Below the pieces are notes generated by a model. That model was not told the DNA's origin and did no database searches. It saw only the letters and a program-made list of their open reading frames with translations. A stretch of DNA of 28,521 nucleotides from positions 1 to 28,521 of the IMG/VR virus record IMGVR_UViG_3300037521_000055; one strand, 5' to 3'. The position numbers and the translations under genes are program-made. Positions within the stretch are counted from its first letter, which is position 1; every line of letters begins with the position of its first letter. Source of the stretch: a virus. Positions 13,142 through 21,241 of this stretch are shown here, one piece after another.

Positions 13142-14848
13142 ATGACTGATATAAATGGCGATCCTTATACGGTATTAACTAATTTATCAGTTGATAGATT
13201 ATTGGTTAATGGCTCACCGGTAGCGGGAGGAGCGGCGGCGGGTCCAAATGATTCGGTACAATTTAACTTAAGTGGAAATTTCACTGGTGACGCTTCTTTT
13301 AAGTGGGATAATACTGGTAAAGTTTTATCAGTAATTGGATCAATTACAGCTACATCAATTAACGGAATATCTTTAACAACTGGCGGCTCTGTAGATGATT
13401 CGCTTAGAGGCGATGGCACATATCAAACAATCACAGCAGGAGCCGATACACAGCTACAATTTAACAACTCTGGCTCTTTGGCAGGTTCGGCCAATCTCAC
13501 TTGGGACGGGCTTGTATTAGCTGTGACGGGTGGAATTACAGCCACTACATTCAATAGTATAGCTTTGACAAATGGTGGTGCAGGAAATAACTATTTAGAT
13601 GATTCTGGTTCTTATTCTCCGGCCACTGCTGGTCCTGCTGGTGCAAATACTCAAGTACAATATAATGATGCTGGAACATTAGGAGCAGATGCCAATTTTA
13701 CTTGGGATGGTTTTACGCTTTCAATAACAGGAGCGGTGATAGGTACAACATTTAACAGTGTTGCTTTAACCAATGGCGGGAGCGTTGTTAATTTGCTTAG
13801 AGAGGATGGTACATATAATCCTTTGGCGTGGGGAGAGATTTCAGGAACATTATCTAATCAAATTGATTTACAGGTTGAGCTAGATGCTAAAAAGAATGAT
13901 TTTGCAGAAAATACAGCATTTAATAAAAACTTTGGTACTAGCGCGGGAACGGTTTTAGAGGGAAACACTGTTTTAGGTGGGGCTGTTGATAGCGTTACGG
14001 GTGATGGTGTTGGTGGTACTGCTGTTAATCCGGTGATGAGCTTTCCTGTTCCTAGTGATATCGGCTTGGGCAATGTTGATAATACAAGTGATGCAAATAA
14101 ACCAGTAAGCACAGCCCAGCAAACCGCTTTAAATCTAAAGCTGAATTTATCAGGCGGCGCAATGACTGGCCCAGTTACAAGTATCAGCACTTGGACAGGA
14201 ACATCTTTTAATGGTGTAGCTTTAACAACTGGAGGTTCTATAAATGATTCTCTTAGGGCTGACGGTACATATCAAACAATCACAGCAGGAAGCAAAACAC
14301 TGCAACAAGCCTATGTTGATGGTAATACTATTTCGGTTGATGCGGCTAATGGAACAGTAGAGCTAGACCAGACAGGTGAAACTCTACCAAGTTTTAGATT
14401 AGTTCCTGATGCGACTTTCCCAACTACTAATTTAGGCTCGGGGGCTCTACATCCTGATACTGATGGGACATTATACTCTTATGATTCAACGCGATCAAAA
14501 TGGTTATCTATTTCTGAGTTTCCCTATCATTTTACAGATAACGGGAATAATGATAGTTCTTATTTAAAAATAGGAAATGTTGCAAGCACATCAATCGGCT
14601 GGGTGGCTCCTTATGATTTAACTATCATTACAATTGAGGCTATAGGTGAGGGAAATTTAACTAAAACTTTTGATTTGGAAGCTAATACAGTATCTATTGA
14701 GACATTCTCCTTGGTTTCAGGCAGTTATTCAGATTCTTCAGCTAATATAAATATAAATGCTGGAGATATCTTACAATGTTTTGCAACTGGTGCGGGGGCT
14801 TCTGTTAATGATCCAGTAGTTTCGATTTATACGAAGAGAAGGAAATAG
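13142..14848 (+). CDS. Modular fibre-like virion protein
   Basis: A 568-aa protein with three tandem modules of about 65 residues (about 35-100, 101-167, 168-230) and a half module (about 347-382). Each module follows D/N-x-x-(V/L)-Q-(F/Y)-N-x-x-G-x-(F/L)...(F/L)-x-WD...L-x-(V/I)-x-G-x-(I/V)-x-x-T-(S/T)-x-(F/I)-N-x-(V/I)-(A/S)-L-T-x-GG. At DNA level modules 1 and 4 share an identical 24-base stretch (13418-13441 and 14267-14290). Residues about 300-340 carry S-D-I-G-L-G-N-V-D-N-T-S-D-A-N-K-P-V-S, a standard phage tail fibre motif. The last 100 residues (from about 460) form a beta domain with a W-L-S-x-S-E-F lead. It is likely a head or tail fibre; its place next to the coat genes favours a capsid-bound fibre. 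Confidence 0.8.
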   Translation: MTDINGDPYTVLTNLSVDRLLVNGSPVAGGAAAGPNDSVQFNLSGNFTGDASFKWDNTGKVLSVIGSITATSINGISLTTGGSVDDSLRGDGTYQTITAGADTQLQFNNSGSLAGSANLTWDGLVLAVTGGITATTFNSIALTNGGAGNNYLDDSGSYSPATAGPAGANTQVQYNDAGTLGADANFTWDGFTLSITGAVIGTTFNSVALTNGGSVVNLLREDGTYNPLAWGEISGTLSNQIDLQVELDAKKNDFAENTAFNKNFGTSAGTVLEGNTVLGGAVDSVTGDGVGGTAVNPVMSFPVPSDIGLGNVDNTSDANKPVSTAQQTALNLKLNLSGGAMTGPVTSISTWTGTSFNGVALTTGGSINDSLRADGTYQTITAGSKTLQQAYVDGNTISVDAANGTVELDQTGETLPSFRLVPDATFPTTNLGSGALHPDTDGTLYSYDSTRSKWLSISEFPYHFTDNGNNDSSYLKIGNVASTSIGWVAPYDLTIITIEAIGEGNLTKTFDLEANTVSIETFSLVSGSYSDSSANININAGDILQCFATGAGASVNDPVVSIYTKRRK

Positions 14849-14850
14849 CG

Positions 14851-15450
14851 ATGACATTAATTGCAAAAAACAACTCCGGCTCTACGCAAAAATACCTTTC
14901 TCTTGTACATGAGAACGGCGTTAATGTGCCAATAAGTGATTATTATTCCCAGTTTGATATTTCAACATCAAGCGATCTTAATGCTTTAATTATAGCTGGT
15001 GATATAGTTTTAAATGATGGGACAGATGATTTATCAATTTCGGATGCTTTGAACGCCACAGAAATAGGCGTATTTAATTATGAGAATGCTTTTGGAATAA
15101 CTCAAGTGACGGGGCCAATTATAACGCCGCCAATTTTAAACTCAGACCAAGATAATTATTCGCCATCTGGTTTTGAAACGTGCAATTTAATTAGGCAAGA
15201 GATTAATGGAGACAGGATTATAACAGGGTTTCAAGCTCCTCCGGCTGGAGTTAGAAGAGTTATAAGAATACAAAATATTGACACTTCAAGCAATCTAAAA
15301 TTTAAAAACAACAGCTCAAGCAGTACGTCTGCTAATAGATTATTGATAAGAGATAATGGGCCAGATAAATCAATAAAAGAGAATGAAATAGCTGAGTTTT
15401 GGTACGACCATGACGATAATAGATGGCGTGTATATGGTAGAGTAGGTTAA
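14851..15450 (+). CDS. Virion accessory protein with beta C-terminus
   Basis: A 199-aa protein two bases after the fibre-like gene, with AAGGAAA upstream. The N-terminal part opens MTLIAKNNSGSTQKYLSLVHENGVNVPISDYYSQFDIS and could be a virion anchoring domain. The C-terminal 80 residues (GFQAPPAGVRRVIRIQNIDTSSNLKFKNNSSSSTSANRLLIRDNG....EFWYDHDDNRWRVYGRVG) are a pattern I recognise from several phage fibre-associated proteins ending in N-R-W-R-V. It is likely a head fibre partner or adaptor of the modular protein upstream. No enzymatic signature is visible. Confidence 0.65.
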   Translation: MTLIAKNNSGSTQKYLSLVHENGVNVPISDYYSQFDISTSSDLNALIIAGDIVLNDGTDDLSISDALNATEIGVFNYENAFGITQVTGPIITPPILNSDQDNYSPSGFETCNLIRQEINGDRIITGFQAPPAGVRRVIRIQNIDTSSNLKFKNNSSSSTSANRLLIRDNGPDKSIKENEIAEFWYDHDDNRWRVYGRVG

Positions 15451-15481
15451 ATAATAATAATAAAATGGATTGACTGGTAAA

Positions 15482-16234
15482 ATGAAGGTATACAAAGAAG
15501 AAAATGAGGCTTTGCCAGATGTTAAAATAACACAGGACTCAGATAATGCGCCAATTGGATTTGTAGAAATTACAGATATAGTTGAGCTGCATAGATTTGG
15601 GGCTAATTCGTATGGCATTGATAAGCAAGGATGGACAGATAGGCTTTGCTTTAGAGCCAAATTAAAAGAAATGATTTACACTAAAATGGGCGTAGTTGAT
15701 CCCGACGATGTAAACGATCAATCAAAATGGGACTTGCTTTCTAGTCAAGAAAAGAAGTTGGCAGCGGATTATTTTTTAGTCTCAAAAGAAAGCTTCCAAT
15801 TGGAAGTTGAGAACAGCGCACGATACTGGATAATAAAAGCCTCAGAATATCGAGATTGGACTCAAGAGGCGCGAGAGAAAAGGTTAAGTTTATGTGATGC
15901 CATAGTTTATTCAAGAATCCTTAATATATCAGATGCAAAATTAATTTTAACCGATCTAAACCAGATAGCTAAAGACACTTTAATAGATAAAGATGATCTC
16001 ACTAAAAAACTAAATCAAAAAATCAGAGTTAAAAGACTTGGCAAAATGTACATTCAAGGTCTTGAGGATGAGGAACATGATGGAGTTGTAGCGATTGTTG
16101 ATTGGGTTAAATCAACGCCGGGAACGCCTTTTGAAAACAATGGTTTCTTTAACCTCCCTTATCCGTTTAAGCCGGGGCATACAGCTCAAAGCGTATCAGA
16201 TGAGCTTTTATCTGTTATAAATGGTGAATTCTAA
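15482..16234 (+). CDS. Unrecognised 250-aa protein in the accessory block
   Basis: The start is taken at ATG 15482; the ribosome binding site is weak (TGG at 15475-15477 or none), and a TTG at 15470 is an alternative. Ahead of it is a short ATA repeat (about 15451-15462). The protein is charged and mainly helical (SQEKKLAADYFLVSKESFQLEVENSARYWIIKASEYRDWTQEAREKRL), with a beta-containing C-terminus. It looks soluble; no signal peptide, transmembrane helix or known motif is visible. The start overlaps nothing, but its last base is shared with the next gene. It has no counterpart in P22 at this place; it may be a virion assembly factor or a host-directed protein. Confidence 0.6.
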   Translation: MKVYKEENEALPDVKITQDSDNAPIGFVEITDIVELHRFGANSYGIDKQGWTDRLCFRAKLKEMIYTKMGVVDPDDVNDQSKWDLLSSQEKKLAADYFLVSKESFQLEVENSARYWIIKASEYRDWTQEAREKRLSLCDAIVYSRILNISDAKLILTDLNQIAKDTLIDKDDLTKKLNQKIRVKRLGKMYIQGLEDEEHDGVVAIVDWVKSTPGTPFENNGFFNLPYPFKPGHTAQSVSDELLSVINGEF

Positions 16235-16527
16235 TGTATCGCCGCGAAAGCTTCTGTGGTCCCGCAGGGAATGGAGTTATATCACAGTTTTTTTCGTGGA
16301 TGATGGGAAAAGTTTTAAAATGGATGGGGCTCAATTTTGAAAAGTCTTGTCAAAACCATGATATCGATTGGGATAATGGCCCCAATACTAAAGATGATAT
16401 AAAGTTTGCTTTGAGTGTTTATGAAGAAGCAAAAGAACAACAGGGATCGAGTGTTGCATGGATAGCATCAATTTTTGGCTTTTTGCTGGTTCGTTCAACA
16501 GCAATTGTTTATAAATTAATAGGTTAA
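16234..16527 (+). CDS. Phospholipase A2-like small protein
   Basis: A 97-aa protein whose ATG overlaps the previous stop. It has an N-terminal calcium-loop-like CGPAGN (C8, G9, P10, N13) and a catalytic-like C-x-x-HD (C39, H42, D43) with acidic D54 and D55 downstream. This arrangement, GPxxN then a HD helix then a D-x-x-F helix, is that of viral/secretory phospholipase A2 domains such as parvovirus VP1 (GPGN...HD). Small phage proteins with G-P-A-G-N...C-x-x-H-D are known to me as unassigned families. The C-terminal 25 residues (VAWIASIFGFLLVRSTAIVYKL) form a hydrophobic helix. A membrane-active role at DNA entry or lysis is possible, but activity is not shown. Confidence 0.6.
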   Translation: MYRRESFCGPAGNGVISQFFSWMMGKVLKWMGLNFEKSCQNHDIDWDNGPNTKDDIKFALSVYEEAKEQQGSSVAWIASIFGFLLVRSTAIVYKLIG

Positions 16528-16531
16528 TAGA

Positions 16532-16678
16532 ATGTTAGATTTAGAAGAAAACGAAAAACAAACGATCATAAACTTATTAAATGAGGCATCTAAAACTATA
16601 GGTGTTGATAATGAAGAAGCATTTATACATATTTGCAATATTGTAAGGAAAATAAAAACTTCTTCTGATGAGGTATAA
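16532..16678 (+). CDS. 48-aa acidic helical protein
   Basis: A short ORF of 48 codons filling the gap between the PLA2-like gene and the next gene. It is acidic at the start (MLDLEENEKQTIINLLNEASKTIG) and reads as two helices joined by a G-V-D-N turn, with no cysteine pairs or membrane segment. The ribosome binding site is weak (TAGG at about 16520). Adjacent genes are close (4 bases before, 3 bases after), which supports coding, but no family is recognised. Confidence 0.5.
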   Translation: MLDLEENEKQTIINLLNEASKTIGVDNEEAFIHICNIVRKIKTSSDEV

Positions 16679-16681
16679 ATT

Positions 16682-16939
16682 ATGACTGCTGGATTATTAA
16701 AACCACAGCCTGGACTACATCAATTAATTGATGATGTTGGAGGTCGTAAAATACGATCAGATAAGGTTAGGATTACTTGGGATGGGATTGTAACTGATAA
16801 TTTGGATTGGGACCCTAAACATCCACAGTTAGAGCTAAGGGCTCGATCTGAGAGGATTGGCGTAAAGCCTACAAGAGTAAGGCCCAAAGTTAAATTTGTT
16901 ACTTCAGTAGACCCTAATAGTTTAAACGGAAAAATATAA
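16682..16939 (+). CDS. Small head-tail module protein, unknown
   Basis: An 85-aa protein three bases after the preceding stop; it overlaps the start of the gp4-like gene by one base. The sequence is basic and beta-like (KIRSDKVRITWDGIVTDNLDWDPKHPQLELRARSERIGVKPTRVRPKVKFV), with regularly spaced K/R. Similar short proteins precede P22-like gp4/gp10 genes in some podoviruses. A head-completion or connector accessory is possible from position only. No motif is recognised. Confidence 0.6.
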   Translation: MTAGLLKPQPGLHQLIDDVGGRKIRSDKVRITWDGIVTDNLDWDPKHPQLELRARSERIGVKPTRVRPKVKFVTSVDPNSLNGKI

Positions 16940-17889
16940 TGGCTACAAGCGGCTCTATAGATTTCAATATTACAGCGGATAAAATAATTCGTAAGGCTTT
17001 AGCTCTGATTGCAGAACGAGCGGCAGAAATACCTCTGACAAACAACGAGATATCAGACGGGTTAGAATCGCTTAATATAATGGTTAAAAATTGGCAATCT
17101 CAAGGGCTGCATTTATGGAAAAGAGCAGAGGGGGTGTTATTTTTAGATGCTGGCATTTCTTCATATTTGTTAGGACCAGATGGAGCGGAGGCTACTTTAG
17201 AAGACGATTTTATTAACACTGAATTAAATTCATTGGCAATAGCAACGGATACTGTTTTAGTGGTTGCGAATACAGCTAACATGACAGCGGGTGATTTTAT
17301 AGGGATTGAGCTGGATGATGGGACAAGACAATGGACAACTATAGTAACTGTTGATTCACCTACTGGATTAACTATTACAGACCCATTAACAGATTCGGCG
17401 GCAATTGATAATAGTATATTTACATATACAACTATTTTAGAAAGACCCCTAAGAATAGAGGATGCAAGGCGAACAAGATTAGATTCTAATACTGAGGTTC
17501 CATTAAACAAATGGGCAAGGCAAGAATATTTTGCTCAAACAAATAAAACATCTCAAGGAACGCCGACTAACTTTTATTATCAGCCAACATTAGAAAATGG
17601 CCAAATTTACATATGGCAGACATCCGATAGTGTGAGGCAGGTTTTAAAGTTCACATTTCAGCAAACTATAGAGGATTTTGATACGACATCAAATACCCCT
17701 GATTTCCCTATTGAATGGGCTCAACCTTTGATATGGGGTTTGGCTTCAATGATTGGGCCAGAGTATGACGCGCCATTGGATAAGTTAGATAGAATAGATG
17801 TTAAGGCGGCTAAATTTTTAGAAGATATATTAGGTTGGGATGAAGAGATAACAAGTTTAAATATACAGCCAAATTTTAGAGGCTCTTAA
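16939..17889 (+). CDS. Head-to-tail adaptor, P22 gp4-like with inserted domain
   Basis: A 316-aa protein that opens with a helical region ITADKIIRKALALIAERAAEIPLTNNEISDGLESLNIMVKNWQSQG-x-x-LW, typical of gp4-like tail accessory factors that bind below the portal. P22 gp4 is only 166 aa. Here residues about 85-165 add a beta-rich insertion (DTVLVVANTANMTAGDFIGIELDDGTRQWTTIVTV...), and the C-terminal 120 residues bear the WARQEYF...GTP-x-x-FYYQP segment. The protein would extend the portal to receive gp10-like and needle proteins. Its stop is shared with the start of the gp10-like gene, as expected for an ordered connector operon. Confidence 0.85.
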   Translation: MATSGSIDFNITADKIIRKALALIAERAAEIPLTNNEISDGLESLNIMVKNWQSQGLHLWKRAEGVLFLDAGISSYLLGPDGAEATLEDDFINTELNSLAIATDTVLVVANTANMTAGDFIGIELDDGTRQWTTIVTVDSPTGLTITDPLTDSAAIDNSIFTYTTILERPLRIEDARRTRLDSNTEVPLNKWARQEYFAQTNKTSQGTPTNFYYQPTLENGQIYIWQTSDSVRQVLKFTFQQTIEDFDTTSNTPDFPIEWAQPLIWGLASMIGPEYDAPLDKLDRIDVKAAKFLEDILGWDEEITSLNIQPNFRGS

Positions 17890-19304
17890 TGGCTAGAATA
17901 TCGGTAGATATAGCAAATGGATGGTATGAATCATTTTCTCCACAGTTGGCAGATTTAGTTTGTGTTAATTTGCGTCCTGTAGTGCCTGAATCTCCAGCTT
18001 ATAGCCCTACAGCATTGCGTTCAACGGATGGAATAAGAGAGGAAGTTGATACTTTATTAGATACTAGTAGAGGCGCTATAGAGGCCCAAGGCTTGCCATA
18101 TTTCGTACAAGAAAATTCATTTATTAGCGTTGATTCATTGGGAATTGTTACTAATTATGGAACTATTACAGGCAGCGGTCGGGTTAAGATGGCAGCAAGT
18201 AGAACTATCATATGGATAGTTGTTCCAGATGGTAATTCTTATTATTTTGATATATCTACTAGCACTCTAAATTTAAACTTAGACCCTAATTTTTTAGGCC
18301 CTGCAATTGATGTTAAATTTAAAGATAGTTTCTTTGTATTTTGCACTGAAAGCATAATTTTTAATGCAAATTTAGATGGTATAACTTTTACACCGACCGA
18401 TTTTGGAACTGCGGAAGTAGACCCAGATATAATAAATGCATTAGAGGTTAGTAATGGGCAGCTATATGCTTTAGGAACTGAGACAATTCAGCCTTATCAA
18501 ACTGTTGGCGGTTCAGGATTCCCATTTGCTACCATCCCCACAGGAACGGTTGAGAGAGGGTTGGCGGCTCGGTTTGGAGTTGTCAAAGCTAATAATACTT
18601 TTTATTTTATGGGTGGTGGCGACCAACAAGAGGTGTCTATTTGGCAATTTACTGGAAATGGAGCAATTAAGGTTTCTACGCCAGCAATTGATCATTTTAT
18701 GCAAGATTTGGGAGATACAGAAATAAAAGGAGTATTTGCTTGGAGCTATCAAACTGAGGGCGAGGAGTATGTAGGCTTTACATTTTCAAATAGAACCTTT
18801 GTATATCAAGTAACGGCTTCACAAAGAAAAGGGAGGTCTATCTGGCATGAGAGGCAAACAGAAGGAACAAGATGGAGAGCTAATACAGTTGTCAGAGCGT
18901 TCAATCAAATATATGTAGGAGATGAGCGAACAGGAAAAATAGGAATTATAGACCCAAATATATATACAGAGTATAGCGACACATTGACAAGAGAGTTTAC
19001 AACACAGCCCTTCAATTTTGAAGGTGCGCCAGTTTTTGTAAATGAATATGAAATGGTTATGGCTTCGGGTGTTGGTAATGTTTTAAGCACTAATCCAGTA
19101 GTTCAGCATTCATATTCAGGAAACGGTTTAAATTTCACGCCAACTCTAACTAGAGAAATGGGTGAGGTTGGTAATTATGGCCAGAGAATAGTATGGCGAA
19201 GAATGGGCAAAATCGAGAGGAACAGAGTTTTAAAGTTCCAAACACATGAGCCCGTTGAGACAACATTCTTTAGATTAGAGGCTGAGGTTAAAAATGCCTC
19301 TTAA
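17889..19304 (+). CDS. Packaged DNA stabilisation protein, P22 gp10-like
   Basis: A 471-aa protein, almost the same length as P22 gp10 (472 aa). The order after the gp4-like adaptor matches P22. It is rich in beta strands and aromatic residues, with the WSYQTEGEEYVGFTF-x-NRTFVYQV segment and R-K-G-R-S-I-W-H-E-R (about residues 285-322) that are typical of the phage stabilisation family. It would form the hexameric tail hub that closes the vertex and keeps the DNA in. Its last 11 bases overlap the following gene, and the two are probably coupled. Confidence 0.92.
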   Translation: MARISVDIANGWYESFSPQLADLVCVNLRPVVPESPAYSPTALRSTDGIREEVDTLLDTSRGAIEAQGLPYFVQENSFISVDSLGIVTNYGTITGSGRVKMAASRTIIWIVVPDGNSYYFDISTSTLNLNLDPNFLGPAIDVKFKDSFFVFCTESIIFNANLDGITFTPTDFGTAEVDPDIINALEVSNGQLYALGTETIQPYQTVGGSGFPFATIPTGTVERGLAARFGVVKANNTFYFMGGGDQQEVSIWQFTGNGAIKVSTPAIDHFMQDLGDTEIKGVFAWSYQTEGEEYVGFTFSNRTFVYQVTASQRKGRSIWHERQTEGTRWRANTVVRAFNQIYVGDERTGKIGIIDPNIYTEYSDTLTREFTTQPFNFEGAPVFVNEYEMVMASGVGNVLSTNPVVQHSYSGNGLNFTPTLTREMGEVGNYGQRIVWRRMGKIERNRVLKFQTHEPVETTFFRLEAEVKNAS

Positions 19305-19734
19305 TTTCATGCAGCGTGGAGAGCGTTGGCTAAAAGAAGATGGTACACCAACAGACAGATTTGCCGAATTAATAGAAGAATTAATAAGGGAAGTGGGAAG
19401 CATGACAACTAATGCAAAACTAATAGCGACAAGGCCAGTTGATGCCGCTATTACAAAAGTTTATACATCACCAACATCTCAAGAGGGGGGTAGGGGAACA
19501 ATTATAACGCAATTTAGTGCAACTGATCCCTTGGGCGCTGAAGTATATGACGTTTATATAGGTTCGGTCGCTGATAGCACAACTAAAGTAATAGAAGGCG
19601 AAACAGCCCCAGCTAATGGTATAGCGCCAAGCTCACTAATAAATCAATTAGTTATGCCAGGTGATTCTATATTTGTGCAGGCTGGAGCAGGTAACACCAT
19701 AGTTTTTTATGCATCGGGAACTGAGAGAAGATGA
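19294..19734 (+). CDS. Short vertex protein at the tail-needle (gp26) position
   Basis: A 146-aa protein starting inside the end of the gp10-like gene. Residues about 1-40 (MPLNFMQRGERWLKEDGTPTDRFAELIEELIREVGS) form a helix that could trimerise. Residues about 50-146 are a beta domain (TKVYTSPTSQEGGRGTIITQFSATDPLGAEVYDVYIGSV...). It occupies the slot of P22 gp26, the trimeric tail needle that plugs the vertex, but gp26 is 233 aa of long coiled coil and the sequence here does not match it. A short plug or knob, or an unrelated virion beta protein, are both possible. Confidence 0.55.
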   Translation: MPLNFMQRGERWLKEDGTPTDRFAELIEELIREVGSMTTNAKLIATRPVDAAITKVYTSPTSQEGGRGTIITQFSATDPLGAEVYDVYIGSVADSTTKVIEGETAPANGIAPSSLINQLVMPGDSIFVQAGAGNTIVFYASGTERR

Positions 19735-20183
19735 ATTTAGAAATTACTAGAGATTCAGAGATCATCAAAAAAGTTATGACTGATAGTGATATTTGGTCAA
19801 AAATCAGTATTGATAATGTAGAAAAGTCTGATTTTAATCCTGAAATTCCTGCAAATATCATATTTTTAGCGGCATTTGTTAGTGATGTGATAGGATTGCA
19901 TATGTTCACAAGTTATAAAAATGGTGTTCTTTATCACCCTATGTTATTAAAACCTTACAGAAAAGATTATGGAAGGGAGTTTTTCAGTAATGGTATTAAG
20001 TGGTTTTTCGACAATACAGATAATGATTCTTTAGGAGCTGAAATACCTATAAGCCATAAATCAACTATTAATTTAGCAAAACATCTTAATTTTAAAGATT
20101 TAGGTATTAGAAAGAATGGGATTTTAAAGAATGGCAATTATTTAGATTTGCAAATTTTGAGGTTAGAAAAATGGGCGGCATAG
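19731..20183 (+). CDS. P22 gp14-like virion morphogenesis protein (GNAT-like/DUF2824-type)
   Basis: A 150-aa protein overlapping the preceding stop by 4 bases. It lies exactly where P22 has gene 14, between the needle and gp7. It contains MTDSDIWSKIS-x-DN, a beta strand region FLAAFVSDVIGLHMFTSYKNGVLYHPMLLKPYRKDYG, then a helix, then ending L-D-L-Q-I-L-R-L-E-K-W-A-A. This is like the GNAT-fold layout known for gp14-type proteins (I-W...V-x-x-V-x-x-x-V-G-x-x-x-x...H-x-x-x-x-x-x-x-R-x-x-G). No acetyl-CoA motif is clear. It is thought to help assembly of ejection proteins. Confidence 0.65.
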   Translation: MNLEITRDSEIIKKVMTDSDIWSKISIDNVEKSDFNPEIPANIIFLAAFVSDVIGLHMFTSYKNGVLYHPMLLKPYRKDYGREFFSNGIKWFFDNTDNDSLGAEIPISHKSTINLAKHLNFKDLGIRKNGILKNGNYLDLQILRLEKWAA

Positions 20184-21232
20184 CAGATATTTTTACAGGT
20201 GGTCCCGATATCCCTAGTTTAGGTCCAGCTAGGCAAGTTGAGTTACAAGAGTTTGGCGGTCAAATAGCGCCTACTGCAATTCCTGAAAGTTTTGGTGGTC
20301 AAGGTATTGCAACGGCTATAGGAGAAGGGGCTCAACTTCAAGGGCAAGCTTTACAAGATGCAATAGCTCAACAGCAGGCAGGATTTCAAGGGGCTCAAGA
20401 CATATTTGGCCAGACACAGGCCCAGTTTGATCCTTTTATTTCTGGTGGTACATCGGCATTTCAAGAGCAAGCGGCTTTAAGTGGGGCTTTAGGTCCACAG
20501 GCCCAGCAACAAGCCGTTTCTAGTATTCAGGTTTCCCCCGGACAGCAATTTTTAAGAGATCGAGCCCAAAAAGCTCTACAAAGAACCGCAGCGGCGCGGG
20601 GTGATTTGGGTGGAGGTCGAACGGCTTTAGGATTGCAGGAGCAGGCTATTGGTTTTGGGATGCAAGATTTAGAGAATCAATTTAATAGATTGGGGCAAGT
20701 ATCTCAAGCTGGGCAGAACTTTCTAGGTCAACAGGCAGGATTAGGGCAGAACTTAGCTCAACAAGGGCTAGGGGTTTCTTCTAATATTGCCAATGCACTA
20801 GCACAGCAAGGACAAGTAGGCTCAGAGGCGCTTACAGGGGCCGCAGGCGCATTAAGTCAGGAGCAGTTACAGCAATTTGAAGCCCTTCAAAATCAATTTA
20901 CACAACAAGCACAGCAACAAGGGTTTGAGAATCAATTCAATTTAGGACAGCAGGGGATTGATTTGCAGAATATTGGGAATCAGGCAGCGGTTGATAGAGC
21001 TAATATTAATATTGCCCAACAAAATGCAGCAAACGCACAAGCAGGTTTAGGCAATGTCATAGGCTTAGGTGGAACGGCTCTAGGTTTTGCAATGGGAGGC
21101 CCATTAGGAGCGGCGGCTGCGAGTGGTGTACCATCGGGCTTAGGAGTTGGAGTTGGCTCTAATCTATTTCAACCACCATCTAACCCGTTTGCAATTAATC
21201 CACAAGCAAACACAAATTTAAGTTTTGCATAG
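20171..21232 (+). CDS. DNA ejection protein, P22 gp7-like
   Basis: A 353-aa protein overlapping the gp14-like gene by 13 bases. It is exceptionally rich in glutamine, glycine and alanine, with a helical centre containing F-x-x-Q-x-x-x-x-x-F-x-P-F-x-x-G (residues about 75-95) and R-D-x-A-x-x-A-x-x-R-x-x-A-A-x-G-(D/L)-x-G-G-x-R (about 130-155), which fits the first P22-type ejection protein. A glycine-rich hydrophobic stretch lies at about 285-325 (GLGNVIGLGGTALGFAMGG), possibly for membrane insertion. Such proteins leave the virion with the DNA and form a trans-periplasmic conduit. Family call by position and composition. Confidence 0.75.
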   Translation: MGGIADIFTGGPDIPSLGPARQVELQEFGGQIAPTAIPESFGGQGIATAIGEGAQLQGQALQDAIAQQQAGFQGAQDIFGQTQAQFDPFISGGTSAFQEQAALSGALGPQAQQQAVSSIQVSPGQQFLRDRAQKALQRTAAARGDLGGGRTALGLQEQAIGFGMQDLENQFNRLGQVSQAGQNFLGQQAGLGQNLAQQGLGVSSNIANALAQQGQVGSEALTGAAGALSQEQLQQFEALQNQFTQQAQQQGFENQFNLGQQGIDLQNIGNQAAVDRANINIAQQNAANAQAGLGNVIGLGGTALGFAMGGPLGAAAASGVPSGLGVGVGSNLFQPPSNPFAINPQANTNLSFA

Positions 21233-21241
21233 AGGTTTATC

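Noticed and set aside
15451-15465. ATA tandem repeat before the 250-aa gene as a phase-variation tract
   Set aside because: The tract is short and lies outside the coding frame; there is no sign of a length-dependent start.
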